DNA of 64,000 nt from Sphingomonas sp. HITSZ_GF (GCF_029543155.1 NZ_JARQXA010000003.1:124001-188000); one strand, 5' to 3'; counted from the first letter of the stretch, positions 24,768 to 41,959 are shown. Made by a program: numbers and translations. The notes: generated from the letters alone by a model not told the origin.

Positions 24768-26158
24768 CACTTGCCTCCCTTGGGCTGGGCGCCGGGTTCG
24801 ACGACGTACACCGAGCGATTGGTCTTGCGCAGATATTCCTGCGCGGTCTTCTGGATCAGCGCGGGCGTCACCTTGGCGAAGCCGTCCTCGATCCGGTTCA
24901 CTGCCGTCGGATCATTGTCGAACAGCGCATAGACGGCGAGCAGATCGATCAGGCCGATGCGGCCGCTGCCGTCGATCGTGCCGTACAGGTCCGAGCGCAT
25001 CTTGGTGCGCGCGCGCTGCAGTTCGGCCTCGCTTACCGGCCTGGTGCGCAGCTCCTCGATCACTTCGTCCACCGCCTTGGTGATCTGGGCAGTCGTATGG
25101 GTGGTGTCGTGCGTGAAGCTGAAGCTCCACAGCATCGGTCCACGATAGTTGAACATGTTGCCGAGATCGCCATTGATCCCGCCCGACAGCTCGCCGGCGA
25201 TGCCGGTATCCGAGACCAGCTTCTTGAACAGCCGGCTGTCGTCGCCCTGGAGCAGGATCTGGTCGATCAGCCCCATCGCATACCATTCGGGCGTGCCGCG
25301 ATCGGGCACGTGATAGCCCGCGGCATAGCCGGGCTTGGGTGCCAGCGCATCGATACGGCTCTTGAACTTCTCGGCCGTCTGGCGCGGCTCGGAGATGTCG
25401 GGCTGCGCCACCACGGGCTTCTTGGCGATCGGCGCGAAATACTTCTCCACCATCGCGCGGGTGGCGGCGTAGTCGAGGTCGCCGGCGACGACGAGCACGG
25501 CGTTGGACGGGCGATAGAACGCCTCGGAGAAGCTCTTGGCGTCGGGCACCGTCGCCGCCTCGATCTCCTTCAGCTCGCCGTAGAAATTGTGGCTGTTGTA
25601 CCAGTTGGTGTTGGCCAGCATCGGCAGGTCGATCCACGGCCAGGTGCTGTAGGGCTGGTTGAGGACGTTGACCTTGACCTCGTTGCCGACCACGCCCTGC
25701 TGGTTCTTCAGCACGACATCGTCGATCACCGGATTCTCCATCCGGTCCGCCTCGAGCCACAGCATCCGCTCGAGCGCGCCCGAGGGGACGATCTCGAAAT
25801 AGTTGGTGAAATCGAAGCGGGTCGAGCCGTTGTTGACCCCGCCCGAATTGGTGATCGTGGTGTCGAACACGCCCTTGGGCGCGTGCTTCGATCCCTGGAA
25901 CATCAGATGCTCGAACAGATGGGCGAATCCGGTGCGGTCCTTGGGCTCAACGCGGAAGCCGATGCCGTAATAGACGCCGACCGTCACCGTGGGGGCGATA
26001 CTGTCCTTGGCGAGGATCACGCGCAGCCCGTTGGCCAGCGTGAAATATTGCATGTCGACGTTCAGCTTGCTCGCCGCGATAGGCGCGCCGGCCTGGGCGT
26101 GCGCCACCGCCGGAAGCGCGGTTGCCGCAAGGGCAAGCGCGAGGCTCCATTTAGGCAT
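24767..26158 (-). CDS. M16-family zinc peptidase, active subunit
   Basis: A 463-residue exported M16 metallopeptidase. It has a signal peptide (LAATALPAVAHA) and the inverted zinc motif HLFEH at residues 80-84, followed by the usual LMFQGSKH. The C-terminal domain has the partner-binding pattern expected for a two-subunit protease. The start is the ATG at 26158 with GGGGGAG upstream; the longer frame to 26290 has no ribosome binding site. It is the first gene of an operon with the inactive partner, which overlaps its stop codon. A periplasmic processing or peptide-clearing role is inference. Confidence 0.92.
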   Translation of the reverse strand: MPKWSLALALAATALPAVAHAQAGAPIAASKLNVDMQYFTLANGLRVILAKDSIAPTVTVGVYYGIGFRVEPKDRTGFAHLFEHLMFQGSKHAPKGVFDTTITNSGGVNNGSTRFDFTNYFEIVPSGALERMLWLEADRMENPVIDDVVLKNQQGVVGNEVKVNVLNQPYSTWPWIDLPMLANTNWYNSHNFYGELKEIEAATVPDAKSFSEAFYRPSNAVLVVAGDLDYAATRAMVEKYFAPIAKKPVVAQPDISEPRQTAEKFKSRIDALAPKPGYAAGYHVPDRGTPEWYAMGLIDQILLQGDDSRLFKKLVSDTGIAGELSGGINGDLGNMFNYRGPMLWSFSFTHDTTHTTAQITKAVDEVIEELRTRPVSEAELQRARTKMRSDLYGTIDGSGRIGLIDLLAVYALFDNDPTAVNRIEDGFAKVTPALIQKTAQEYLRKTNRSVYVVEPGAQPKGGK

Positions 26159-26435
26159 CAGTTTCTCCCCCAAAGGATGAGTCGAAGGTGAGTTATTCCA
26201 TCGGCACACTGCGATGGGAAGAGGGGCAACGCGCCAAAATGCGCGCCGGACGACGACGGCGAGGCCCCAAAGTGAAGGGAGTCGCGGCAAATCATTTCAC
26301 TTTGCCCGATCCGGCCGGCCCGCGCTTCCATACCGGCCGGACTCGGGACGACGGGGTGCCGCATCCAGCGAGTCCAGCAGACCAAATCCTACATTGCAAG
26401 CCGGCTGGCCGGTGAGCCCGAGCGCGGCGCGCGCC

Positions 26436-27290
26436 TTACGACTTCCAGGAGAAACTGCCGAGATAATAGGCCCGGATCGGCTTCCCATCCTTGTCGAGCG
26501 CGGGCTTGAAACGCGCCCTTTTGGTGAGGAGGGCGCAGGTGGCTTTCGAGAAATCATCGGGATCGGTGCGATCGAGGATGTGACATCCCGCAACCGCGCC
26601 CTGAGCGTCCACGTCCAGCCGGAACCGCAGAAAGCCGTTGTGCCCCAATGCGCCCGACGGAAAATCGTCGTCGGTGACCCATCTCTGGGGCATTCCTGCG
26701 GGCGACGGGCGACGGCTCAGGCCCTTGATCACCGCAGGATCATAGCCCCAGCTCTGGATCAGGTCGTCCAGGCATTGGCGCATCACCTTCATCGGGCGAT
26801 CGAGCGGGCCGAACTCCAGGCGGAAGGGCTTCTTGCCCGGCGCCCGCACCACGACCCCGGTGATGGTGGCTTCCTGGGCCGGCGTGATCTCCGGTGCGTC
26901 TCCCTTGCCGTGCCAATTGTCGAAGCGCGTGCTGTACGACAGGATCCCCGGCAGCTTGCGCTGGGTGATGCCGACCACGCCGCCCGGCGTCGCCGGTTCG
27001 CCCAGGCCGAAATCGAAACTCGCCTCGAACCAGACCTGGCTGGTCTTCAGCCGGTTGCTAAGAACGGTAATGCCGGTGACATCGCCCGGCGCATAGCGAG
27101 TGAGCTGGAGGAACATCGGGTCCTCCGGCGTTCCGAACTCGGCCGCCACGTCGCACGAATTGGCATCGAAATTGACGACCCATTGGCTGGATCGCTTGAT
27201 CGTCTCGATGCCCTTGTCCTGCGCCTGCGCCGCCAGCGGACCCAGCAGAATTGCCCCCACCAGCGCGAGCTTCAAACCCCAGTGCCGCAT
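26436..27290 (-). CDS. Secreted TonB-C-like protein A (tandem duplicate)
   Basis: A 284-residue exported protein with a signal peptide (VGAILLGPLAAQA). The final 70 residues look like a TonB C-terminal-type domain: GFLRFRLDVDAQGAVAGCHIL, then CALLTKRARFKPALDKDGKPI. The first 200 residues are of unknown fold (SSQWVVNFDANSCDVAAEFG). There is no membrane helix or Pro-rich spacer as in a true TonB, so it is unlikely to energise receptors. The adjacent gene upstream on this strand is a clear duplicate with the same layout; this one follows it in the same direction. Confidence 0.6.
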   Translation of the reverse strand: MRHWGLKLALVGAILLGPLAAQAQDKGIETIKRSSQWVVNFDANSCDVAAEFGTPEDPMFLQLTRYAPGDVTGITVLSNRLKTSQVWFEASFDFGLGEPATPGGVVGITQRKLPGILSYSTRFDNWHGKGDAPEITPAQEATITGVVVRAPGKKPFRLEFGPLDRPMKVMRQCLDDLIQSWGYDPAVIKGLSRRPSPAGMPQRWVTDDDFPSGALGHNGFLRFRLDVDAQGAVAGCHILDRTDPDDFSKATCALLTKRARFKPALDKDGKPIRAYYLGSFSWKS

Positions 27291-27383
27291 CCCCGCATGC
27301 TCCCCGACCGGGGCCCCCGCCCCGAATGCCGTGAGCCTAGTGTATCCGGGGCGCCGCGCAAGCACCGCGCCCCGTGTCGCCGC

Positions 27384-28256
27384 TCACGCCTTCCAGGAAA
27401 TGCTGCCGAGATAGAAGGCGCGAATTGGCTGGCCGCTGGAATCCAGCGCAGGGCGAAAGCGCCCGCGCGCCGTCAGACGCTTGCAGGTCGGCACCGAGAA
27501 TTCGTCGGGCTTGCTGCGGGTAAGGATGTGGCAGCCGGCGACCGCGCCCTTTTCATCAATGTCCAGCCGGAATCGCAAAAGGCCGTTATGGCCGGCAGAC
27601 TGGGCCTCGGAGGGAAAATCAACGCCGTTGAACCAGGTGCCGGGATTCGACACCGGCTTCAGCGGGCGCGTCAGCCCCTTGAGCGCGGCCGGATCATAGC
27701 CCCAGTGCCGCACGAGATTGTCGAGGCACTGGCGCATGACGATCATCGGCTTGTCGAGCGGGCCGAACTCGAGCCGGAACGGCTTCTTCCCTTCCACGGC
27801 AACCTGCATGCCGGTGACCGCTGCTTCCTGTTCGGCGGTTATGGGCGGCGCCTCGGCGTCATTTTCGTCATTGTCCTGCCAACCATCGAGCCGGACATTG
27901 GTCACGAAGATCGCAGGATAGGTGCCCAGCGAACCGCCTCCGGCCTGGCGCTCGATCGGCTTGGCATTGCCGCCGAAATCGAGCTTGACCTTGAGCCAGG
28001 GCGTGCGGCTGTTCACGCGGTTGCCCAGCACGGCAATGTCCAGGCTGTCGGAAAGCGAGAATCTGGAAAACCGCAGGAGCGTTCGGTCTTCCGCCGGGCC
28101 AAAGGTCCCGATCAACTCGCACGAGTCATCATCGAAATTCACGACCCACTGGCCGGTGCGCTTCACCGTCTCGATCGGCTTGGCCTGCGCCCAGGCCGCC
28201 GAGCCGGAGAAGAGCGAGACGACGGCAAGGGCCGGCGCCAGCAACCACGTCCGCAT
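27384..28256 (-). CDS. Secreted TonB-C-like protein B (tandem duplicate)
   Basis: A 290-residue exported protein, signal peptide ALAVVSLFSGSAAWA. It aligns by eye along its length with the neighbour at 26436-27290: both have QWVVNFD near the start, KKPFRLEFGPLD in the middle and FRLDIDEKGAVAGCHILTR near the end. The start is placed at the ATG at 28256, which has GGGGA at a good distance; an ATG two codons upstream (28262) is too close to that site. The pair is separated by 93 bp and probably arose by local duplication. Function unknown. Confidence 0.6.
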   Translation of the reverse strand: MRTWLLAPALAVVSLFSGSAAWAQAKPIETVKRTGQWVVNFDDDSCELIGTFGPAEDRTLLRFSRFSLSDSLDIAVLGNRVNSRTPWLKVKLDFGGNAKPIERQAGGGSLGTYPAIFVTNVRLDGWQDNDENDAEAPPITAEQEAAVTGMQVAVEGKKPFRLEFGPLDKPMIVMRQCLDNLVRHWGYDPAALKGLTRPLKPVSNPGTWFNGVDFPSEAQSAGHNGLLRFRLDIDEKGAVAGCHILTRSKPDEFSVPTCKRLTARGRFRPALDSSGQPIRAFYLGSISWKA

Positions 28257-28344
28257 CGTCATTCCCCAACCCATGAAACAAGGCGACGTCCTACGACGAG
28301 GCCGGGGCGTAACCAAGCCTGATAACGCCCCGGAATCGCGTGAT

Positions 28345-30294
28345 TTACTTCTGCGCGTTGGCCGACTGGTCGAGCGGCACCACCGGCAGCTGGACGCTGC
28401 TCGAATTCGCGCCGCCATACATCAGCGTCACCGTCGCCTTCTGATAGTCCTCGGGCTTGGCGAAGAAGATGTTGGGCACGAACTTCTGCGGGTTGCGGTC
28501 ATAGACCGGGAACAGGCTCGACTGGACCTGGATCATGATCCGGTGGCCCGGCTGGAAGACGTGGTTCACGCTGGGCAGGCGGAACTTGTATTCCTGCACC
28601 TTGTTCGCCGGGATCGCCGTCGGGTTCGAGAAGCTGTTGCGATAGCGGCCGCGGAAGATGTCCATCGAGATCGGCAGCTGGAATCCGCCCATCTCCTTCT
28701 TGGTGACATAGTCGTCCGGATAGACGTCGATCACCTTGACGACGAAGTCGCCGTCGGTGCCCGTGGTCTTGGCGAAGATGTCCGCCAGCGGCGCGCCCGA
28801 GACGCGCACCGGATCGGTGAGCGGTTCGGTGACATAGGTCATCACGTCGGGGCGCCCGTCGACGAAGCGCTGGTCGGTGACGAGATAGGTCGACCAGCGG
28901 CCGTCCTGGAAGTTCACCGGACGCGGCAGGTGCGGCACCGGCTTGGCGGGATCGGAGACATAGCTGTCCGAGCCCGCGCCCGGCTTGTCGAAGCCCAGGC
29001 CCTCGGCGGGCTTGAGGTAGATCGGGGTGAGCTTGGTGTCGCAGCCGTCATTGCAGGCCAGCGGCCACTTGCTGAGATACTCCCAGCGGTTCTCGCCGGT
29101 GTTGTAGAAGCTCGCCTTGGCCGGCGTGAAGGGCGGCGCGCCGTCCTTCAGATAGGCATTGAAGAAGGGCAGCAGGATGTCGCGGCGCGCCTGGAGCGCG
29201 GTGTCGCCCTCGAAGGCGAGCGAGCCGAGCGTCGAGCCGTTATAGTTGAAGCCCGAATGGCGCCACGGGCCCATCAGCAGGAAGTTCTTGTCGGCCGAGG
29301 CGGTCTTCTGCATCGCCTCCCACGAGTGGATTGCGCCCCACATGTCCTCGTGGTCCCAGATGCCCTGCTCCCACAGCGTCGGCACGTTGGAGGGCTTCTC
29401 GGCGATCAGCTTGTCGAGCGCCTGGAGCTGCCAGAACTCGTCATAGGCGACATGCTTGCTCATCTTGTTCCAGGCGGGAAGCTGGTCATAGCCGAACTTC
29501 TTCGCCCAGTCGCCGGCCGAGCCGACCTTGCGGAAGGTCTCGTAATCGTCCCAGTCGGGGCGCGGCGGCGCCTTGCCGGCGCCCTTGTAGCCGGTCTGCG
29601 CGCCGATCCAGCCGATGTTCGCCAGGCGGAAGGCGCCGTAGTGGAACCAGTCGTCGCCCATCCAGCCGTCGATCATCGGGCTCTCGGGCGCGGCGACCTT
29701 GAGCGCCGGGTGCGGGTTGAGCAGCGCCATGACGACGGTGAAGCCCTCATAGGACGAGCCGAGCATGCCGACCTTGCCGTTGGTCTCGGGGATGTTCTTC
29801 ACCATCCAGTCGATCGAGTCATAGGCATCGGTGGTGTGGTCGACATTGGTGGGGTTCAACTTGCCGACCGGCGGGCGGGTGATGACGTAGTCGCCCTCCG
29901 ACTTGTACTTGCCGCGGATGTCCTGGAAGGCGCGGATATAGCCGGCCTTGACGAACACCTCGTCGCCCTCGGGCAGCGTGTTGATCATCTTGCCGCTCTC
30001 GGTGCGGACGACGCGGCCGGCGGCGTTATAGGGCGTGCGGGTGAACAGGATCGGCGCGTTCTTGGCGCCCTTGGGGATGATGAACACCGTGTAGAGCTTG
30101 GTCCCGTCGCGCATCGGGATCATCACTTCGCGCTTGATATAGTCCGCAGGGAGCGCGGGCGGCTGGAAATTGGGCGGAATGTCGTTGAACGCCTCGGCGG
30201 CCGGCGTGGTGCCGGGGGTTTCCTGTGCCTGGGCGGCAGCGGTGGCGAGCAGGGCCGACCCGGCGGCGAGGGCGAGCAGCGACTTCTTGTTCAT
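28345..30294 (-). CDS. Alpha-amino-acid ester hydrolase (CocE/NonD family)
   Basis: A 649-residue secreted serine hydrolase (signal peptide AAGSALLATAAAQA). GSSYEG places the nucleophile at Ser181. Asp314 in GIWDHEDMWG and His346 in GPWRHSG complete the triad, with spacings of 133 and 32 residues that match the known alpha-amino-acid ester hydrolases as I recall them. Asp215, Glu316 and Asp317 fall where those enzymes have the carboxylate cluster that binds the amino group. The C-terminal jelly-roll domain of the family is present. The enzymes hydrolyse or transfer esters and amides of alpha-amino acids. The start at 30294 has AGGGAG upstream. Confidence 0.85.
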   Translation of the reverse strand: MNKKSLLALAAGSALLATAAAQAQETPGTTPAAEAFNDIPPNFQPPALPADYIKREVMIPMRDGTKLYTVFIIPKGAKNAPILFTRTPYNAAGRVVRTESGKMINTLPEGDEVFVKAGYIRAFQDIRGKYKSEGDYVITRPPVGKLNPTNVDHTTDAYDSIDWMVKNIPETNGKVGMLGSSYEGFTVVMALLNPHPALKVAAPESPMIDGWMGDDWFHYGAFRLANIGWIGAQTGYKGAGKAPPRPDWDDYETFRKVGSAGDWAKKFGYDQLPAWNKMSKHVAYDEFWQLQALDKLIAEKPSNVPTLWEQGIWDHEDMWGAIHSWEAMQKTASADKNFLLMGPWRHSGFNYNGSTLGSLAFEGDTALQARRDILLPFFNAYLKDGAPPFTPAKASFYNTGENRWEYLSKWPLACNDGCDTKLTPIYLKPAEGLGFDKPGAGSDSYVSDPAKPVPHLPRPVNFQDGRWSTYLVTDQRFVDGRPDVMTYVTEPLTDPVRVSGAPLADIFAKTTGTDGDFVVKVIDVYPDDYVTKKEMGGFQLPISMDIFRGRYRNSFSNPTAIPANKVQEYKFRLPSVNHVFQPGHRIMIQVQSSLFPVYDRNPQKFVPNIFFAKPEDYQKATVTLMYGGANSSSVQLPVVPLDQSANAQK

Positions 30295-30342
30295 GTGATG
30301 TTGTCTCCCTGAGGAATGGCGTGTCCTAGGCCCAAAACCATG

Positions 30343-30386
30343 CGCAAGAAAAGAGCCCGCCCTTCCCTTTCGGAAAGAGCGGGCTC
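30343..30386 (-). terminator. Terminator of the proline-rich gene
   Basis: An 8-bp stem GAGCCCGC/GCGGGCTC (30353-30360 with 30379-30386) is followed on the minus strand by TTTTCTTG. It ends the 30410-31732 gene and insulates the ester hydrolase gene. Confidence 0.8.
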
Positions 30387-30409
30387 CTGTGTCCCCGATA
30401 TGTCGCGGA

Positions 30410-31732
30410 TCAGGCGTGCTCGGGCTGGCCGTACAGCTCGGCGGCGAGGTCCTCGACCATGTGCGGACGCGACGAACCGATCGCGCCGATGCCGCCTTCA
30501 TAGGCCGGGCGGCCGATCTTGAACGCAGCCGAAGTGCGGGCCTCGCTGCCGTCCGGCAGAGTGTAGCGCGCCTCGGCGACGACGACCGGGTTGAAGGTGC
30601 GGCCAAGCTCGCCCTTCGGCACCGCAAGGTGCGCGTCCACGCGGGTGCCGTCACCCGGCGCGATCGAGACCGGCGGCACGATCGGATCGGTGCGGTGCTC
30701 GGTCAGCATTCGCTCCATTTCGGTGCTTTCTGCCTCGTCGGCGAGCATGAAGCTCGAGATGCGGACGTTGCGCGCCTGGGTGTCGCCCGAATTGCCGACG
30801 GTCAGCTCGAAATCGACCATCGCCTCTTCCTCGCTCGTGCCGGCGCTCACCGGACGCAGGCCCAGCTCGATCCACGGGCGCTGCGAGACCGGCGCCGTGG
30901 CGTCGGCGACACCGGCAAGGTCGTCCTTGCTGGGATCGGCCAGCTCGGCTTCCTCGACCTGTTCGGCGACCGGCACGACCGCAGGCTCGATCGCCGGCGG
31001 CACGGCGCGCGGATCGATGCGCTCGTCGGCGGGCGGAACCTGGGCGATCACCGCAGCCTCGGGCGCGGCGACCGGCTCGACGATCGGATCACGGGCGACC
31101 GGGGCGACATAGACGGGCTCGGTGCGGACGGGATCGGTGGTCACCGCCTCGTCATTGCGGCGGCGGCGCGAAAGCAGGAACACGGCGAGGCCGGCGATTA
31201 CCAGCGCCAGGCCGCCGAGCAGCCACGGCCAGGCGACCGAGCTGCTGCTGGCCGTGCTGGTCGAACTGTCGACCGCCACCGGCTGTGCGGGCTCGGGCGC
31301 CGGAGCCGGTGCGGTCTCGGCCTGGGGCGGCAACGGCGCGGGCACGGTCTGGACCGGCTCCGAAGGCGGGGTGACCGGCGCCTCGGCGGCGGGCGCCGGA
31401 GCCGGTGCCGTCTGGCGAGCCGGCGCAGGCGCCGCGCGCGTCGTGGTCGTCGTGCGGGTCGTGGTGGTGCGGCTGGCCGTGGCGCGGCGCTCGGCCGGAG
31501 CCGGCGCGTCCGCCGCGGCGACACCGCGCTGCTGCTCCTCGACCGAGGGCACCGACTGGACGACCGGGGCCGAGGGCTGGATCACCACCTGCGGCTGGGG
31601 CGCCGGCGCAGGCGCAGGGGCCGGCGTCGTCATGATCGGCGGCGGCGTCACCTGCTGGGGGGCTTCCTGCGCGAAGGCAGGCGCGGAAAGGATTGCGGCG
31701 CCGAGAAACAGCGCGGCACGGGTGGTACGCAT
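30410..31732 (-). CDS. Proline/alanine-rich single-pass membrane protein
   Basis: A 440-residue protein with a signal peptide (LFLGAAILSAPAFAQ), a very Pro/Ala/Thr-rich region (about 22-165), a membrane helix (WPWLLGGLALVIAGLAVFLLS, about 168-188) followed by RRRRN, an acidic/Pro linker, and a C-terminal beta-rich domain from about residue 290 (RPWIELGLRPVSAG, then MVDFELTVGNSGDTQARNVR). It is a paralogue of the gene at 19916-21079. The start is the ATG at 31732, with AAGGAGAG ahead; the upstream ATG lies in that site. The cytoplasmic side would carry the C-terminal domain if the signal peptide is cleaved. Function unknown. Confidence 0.65.
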   Translation of the reverse strand: MRTTRAALFLGAAILSAPAFAQEAPQQVTPPPIMTTPAPAPAPAPQPQVVIQPSAPVVQSVPSVEEQQRGVAAADAPAPAERRATASRTTTTRTTTTTRAAPAPARQTAPAPAPAAEAPVTPPSEPVQTVPAPLPPQAETAPAPAPEPAQPVAVDSSTSTASSSSVAWPWLLGGLALVIAGLAVFLLSRRRRNDEAVTTDPVRTEPVYVAPVARDPIVEPVAAPEAAVIAQVPPADERIDPRAVPPAIEPAVVPVAEQVEEAELADPSKDDLAGVADATAPVSQRPWIELGLRPVSAGTSEEEAMVDFELTVGNSGDTQARNVRISSFMLADEAESTEMERMLTEHRTDPIVPPVSIAPGDGTRVDAHLAVPKGELGRTFNPVVVAEARYTLPDGSEARTSAAFKIGRPAYEGGIGAIGSSRPHMVEDLAAELYGQPEHA

Positions 31733-31893
31733 TACAGGTCTCTCCTTCATGTCGCAGGTTCAATGAATGGAACCCGGATTTCGTCGCGAAGGAGGCTCGA
31801 AACTGCGATGAATAGTGGGAGGATGGCGACGAACAACGATGTTAATTCGGCGTTCAGGCGATCGATACGGCTGCGGTCTATATTCCCGAAGCT

Positions 31894-33147
31894 TCAGCTG
31901 CCCATGGTCTGGGTGAAGGTGAGCTCGATGAATTCTGACGGGTGCACCAGCGCCAGCGTGACGGCCACGACCATATAGCCGTCGAGCACGTTCTGCGCGG
32001 TCATCGTGCTGCCCAGTCCGCAGGAAACCGTGAAGGCGTCGCTCGGCTTGGCGCCGACAAAGCCGCCCTCCTGCCAGAGCCGGGTGAGGAAGGCCGACAC
32101 GGACGCCGTCACCGTCTGCCAGGTGGTCGCGTCATTGGCCGCGAACACATAGGCGGCCAGCGCCAGCTTTATCGACTGCTCGACATAGAGGAGCGTGCGG
32201 CGCACCTGCACATAGCGATAGTCGAGGCTGTTGCCGTCGAGCGTCCGCGCGCCCCAGACGACCGTGCCGCGGTTGACCTGCAGCCGCAGGATGTTGATCG
32301 CCTGGCCGTTGAGCGGCACGTTGAAACCGCCCTGCTCGGCATCGCTCATATTATAGAGCGGACCCTTGATACCCTCCACCGCGATATTGGCAGGCGCGTT
32401 CCATACCCCGTTTCGAGCGTCGCTCGTCGTGAAGATTCCCGCGATCGCGCCGCTCGGCGGCTGGACGCTGCCGTCGGGGAGCAGCAGCGCCGGCGCATAG
32501 GCCGCGCCGTAGCTGGCGCTCGCGATCGCCGGCGCGATCGCATCCGAGAGGTTCTGCTGGCACGCCTCGAGCGCATCAAGGTCGCGCGCGGCGACACAGC
32601 CGGGCAGGTCGAGGATCGCCATCCGATCCTGCAGGGTGCTCGCCTGGGTCAGCATCGCCTGGACGACCTGGGCATAGCCCTGCTGATCGAGCAGGCAGGC
32701 TTCGGGAATGACGAGCAACGTGGCGCCGACGACATATCCGGCCGCCCCGAGCCCCGCGACAAGCGCGTCTGCGGCGATCGCATCGAGCGTCCACTCCGCA
32801 GGCACCGGCACGGCCGCCGCGGCCGGCAACGCGCCCTGCCAATAGCTTCCCACCGACACGACATAGCAGTTGGCACCGCCATTGGCGTAGAACAGCGCGA
32901 TCTGGGCCGCGAGGTTGAAGCTGCCGCCCGGGGCGGCGCCACCGAAATAAGAGGCATATTCGGAAGGCGACGAGATCGCCGTCGGACTGTTGTAGAGCGT
33001 GCTCCCCGAAACCGGATCGCCGGCGAACTCGGTGTAGCCGACGAACACGGGCACAGCAGTTTCGACCCCGACGATGCTACTGCCAAACGCGTCGATTTCG
33101 GTCACATACACGCCGGGCGTGCTGCGATTGCGATAGCTCGATTCCAT
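31894..33147 (-). CDS. Contractile tail sheath protein (orphan)
   Basis: A 417-residue phage-tail-sheath-family protein. It opens TPGVYVTEIDAFGSSIVGVETAVPVFVGYTE, the usual start of sheath proteins of contractile tails and extracellular injection systems, and has YFGGAAPGGSFNLAAQIALFYANGGANCYVVSVG. The C-terminal domain is the best match: DYRYVQVRRTLLYVEQSIKLA, FAANDATTWQTV, GGFVGAKPSDAFTVSCG and HPSEFIEL. It has the length of a small sheath without extra domains. No tube, baseplate, ATPase, terminator or lysozyme gene is in the window. It lies 160 bp upstream of the proline-rich gene on the same strand and is divergent from rpoB. Confidence 0.88.
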   Translation of the reverse strand: MESSYRNRSTPGVYVTEIDAFGSSIVGVETAVPVFVGYTEFAGDPVSGSTLYNSPTAISSPSEYASYFGGAAPGGSFNLAAQIALFYANGGANCYVVSVGSYWQGALPAAAAVPVPAEWTLDAIAADALVAGLGAAGYVVGATLLVIPEACLLDQQGYAQVVQAMLTQASTLQDRMAILDLPGCVAARDLDALEACQQNLSDAIAPAIASASYGAAYAPALLLPDGSVQPPSGAIAGIFTTSDARNGVWNAPANIAVEGIKGPLYNMSDAEQGGFNVPLNGQAINILRLQVNRGTVVWGARTLDGNSLDYRYVQVRRTLLYVEQSIKLALAAYVFAANDATTWQTVTASVSAFLTRLWQEGGFVGAKPSDAFTVSCGLGSTMTAQNVLDGYMVVAVTLALVHPSEFIELTFTQTMGS

Positions 33148-33216
33148 GCCGGCCCTCCCAATGGGCGCCGATGCTAGCCCGCCCCCTGCCCGCGACCAAC
33201 CTGAGGTTGCACCGGT

Positions 33217-33245
33217 TTGACAGAATCCAACACGCTACCTATATC
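33217..33245 (+). promoter_or_regulatory. Predicted sigma-70-type promoter of rpoB-rpoC
   Basis: TTGACA at 33217-33222 (perfect) and TATATC at 33240-33245 are separated by 17 bp. It is about 195 bp before the rpoB ATG and in the divergent gap with the tail sheath gene. A leader of roughly 190 nt would be made. Confidence 0.7.
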
Positions 33246-33331
33246 CCGCCCTCCACCGCGATTCCGGGAAATGATGCGTCGTCGCGCAGCGCATCGGTCG
33301 AATTGGAGCCGTGGTCTCATAAGACGCTTAA

Positions 33332-33370
33332 AGCTGCCGAAACCCGAAATGGGAGTCGCGCGGCTTTTTC
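33332..33370 (+). promoter_or_regulatory. Terminator-like hairpin in the rpoB leader
   Basis: The RNA folds as a 6-bp stem (33332-33337 with 33360-33365), a single bulged base, 3 bp (CGA/UCG), a small internal loop, and 3 bp (CCC/GGG) around GAAAU, followed directly by TTTTTC. It lies 70 nt before rpoB and inside the transcript made from the promoter at 33217, so it could act as an attenuator. Confidence 0.5.
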
Positions 33371-33439
33371 TGCGTCTTGCCGCACGTCCCGGCCCCGGAC
33401 AGGGGCACCGATATTACTGCTGACGAGGCAAAAACACCC

Positions 33440-37594
<4,155 letters not shown>

Positions 37595-37669
37595 CGGGAT
37601 CGGGCGCTGTCTTCGGGCAGCGCCCTCCCCTCACCGCCCAGAGATTTGTCCTCCCATGAGGAAAAAGAA

Positions 37670-41959
<4,290 letters not shown>

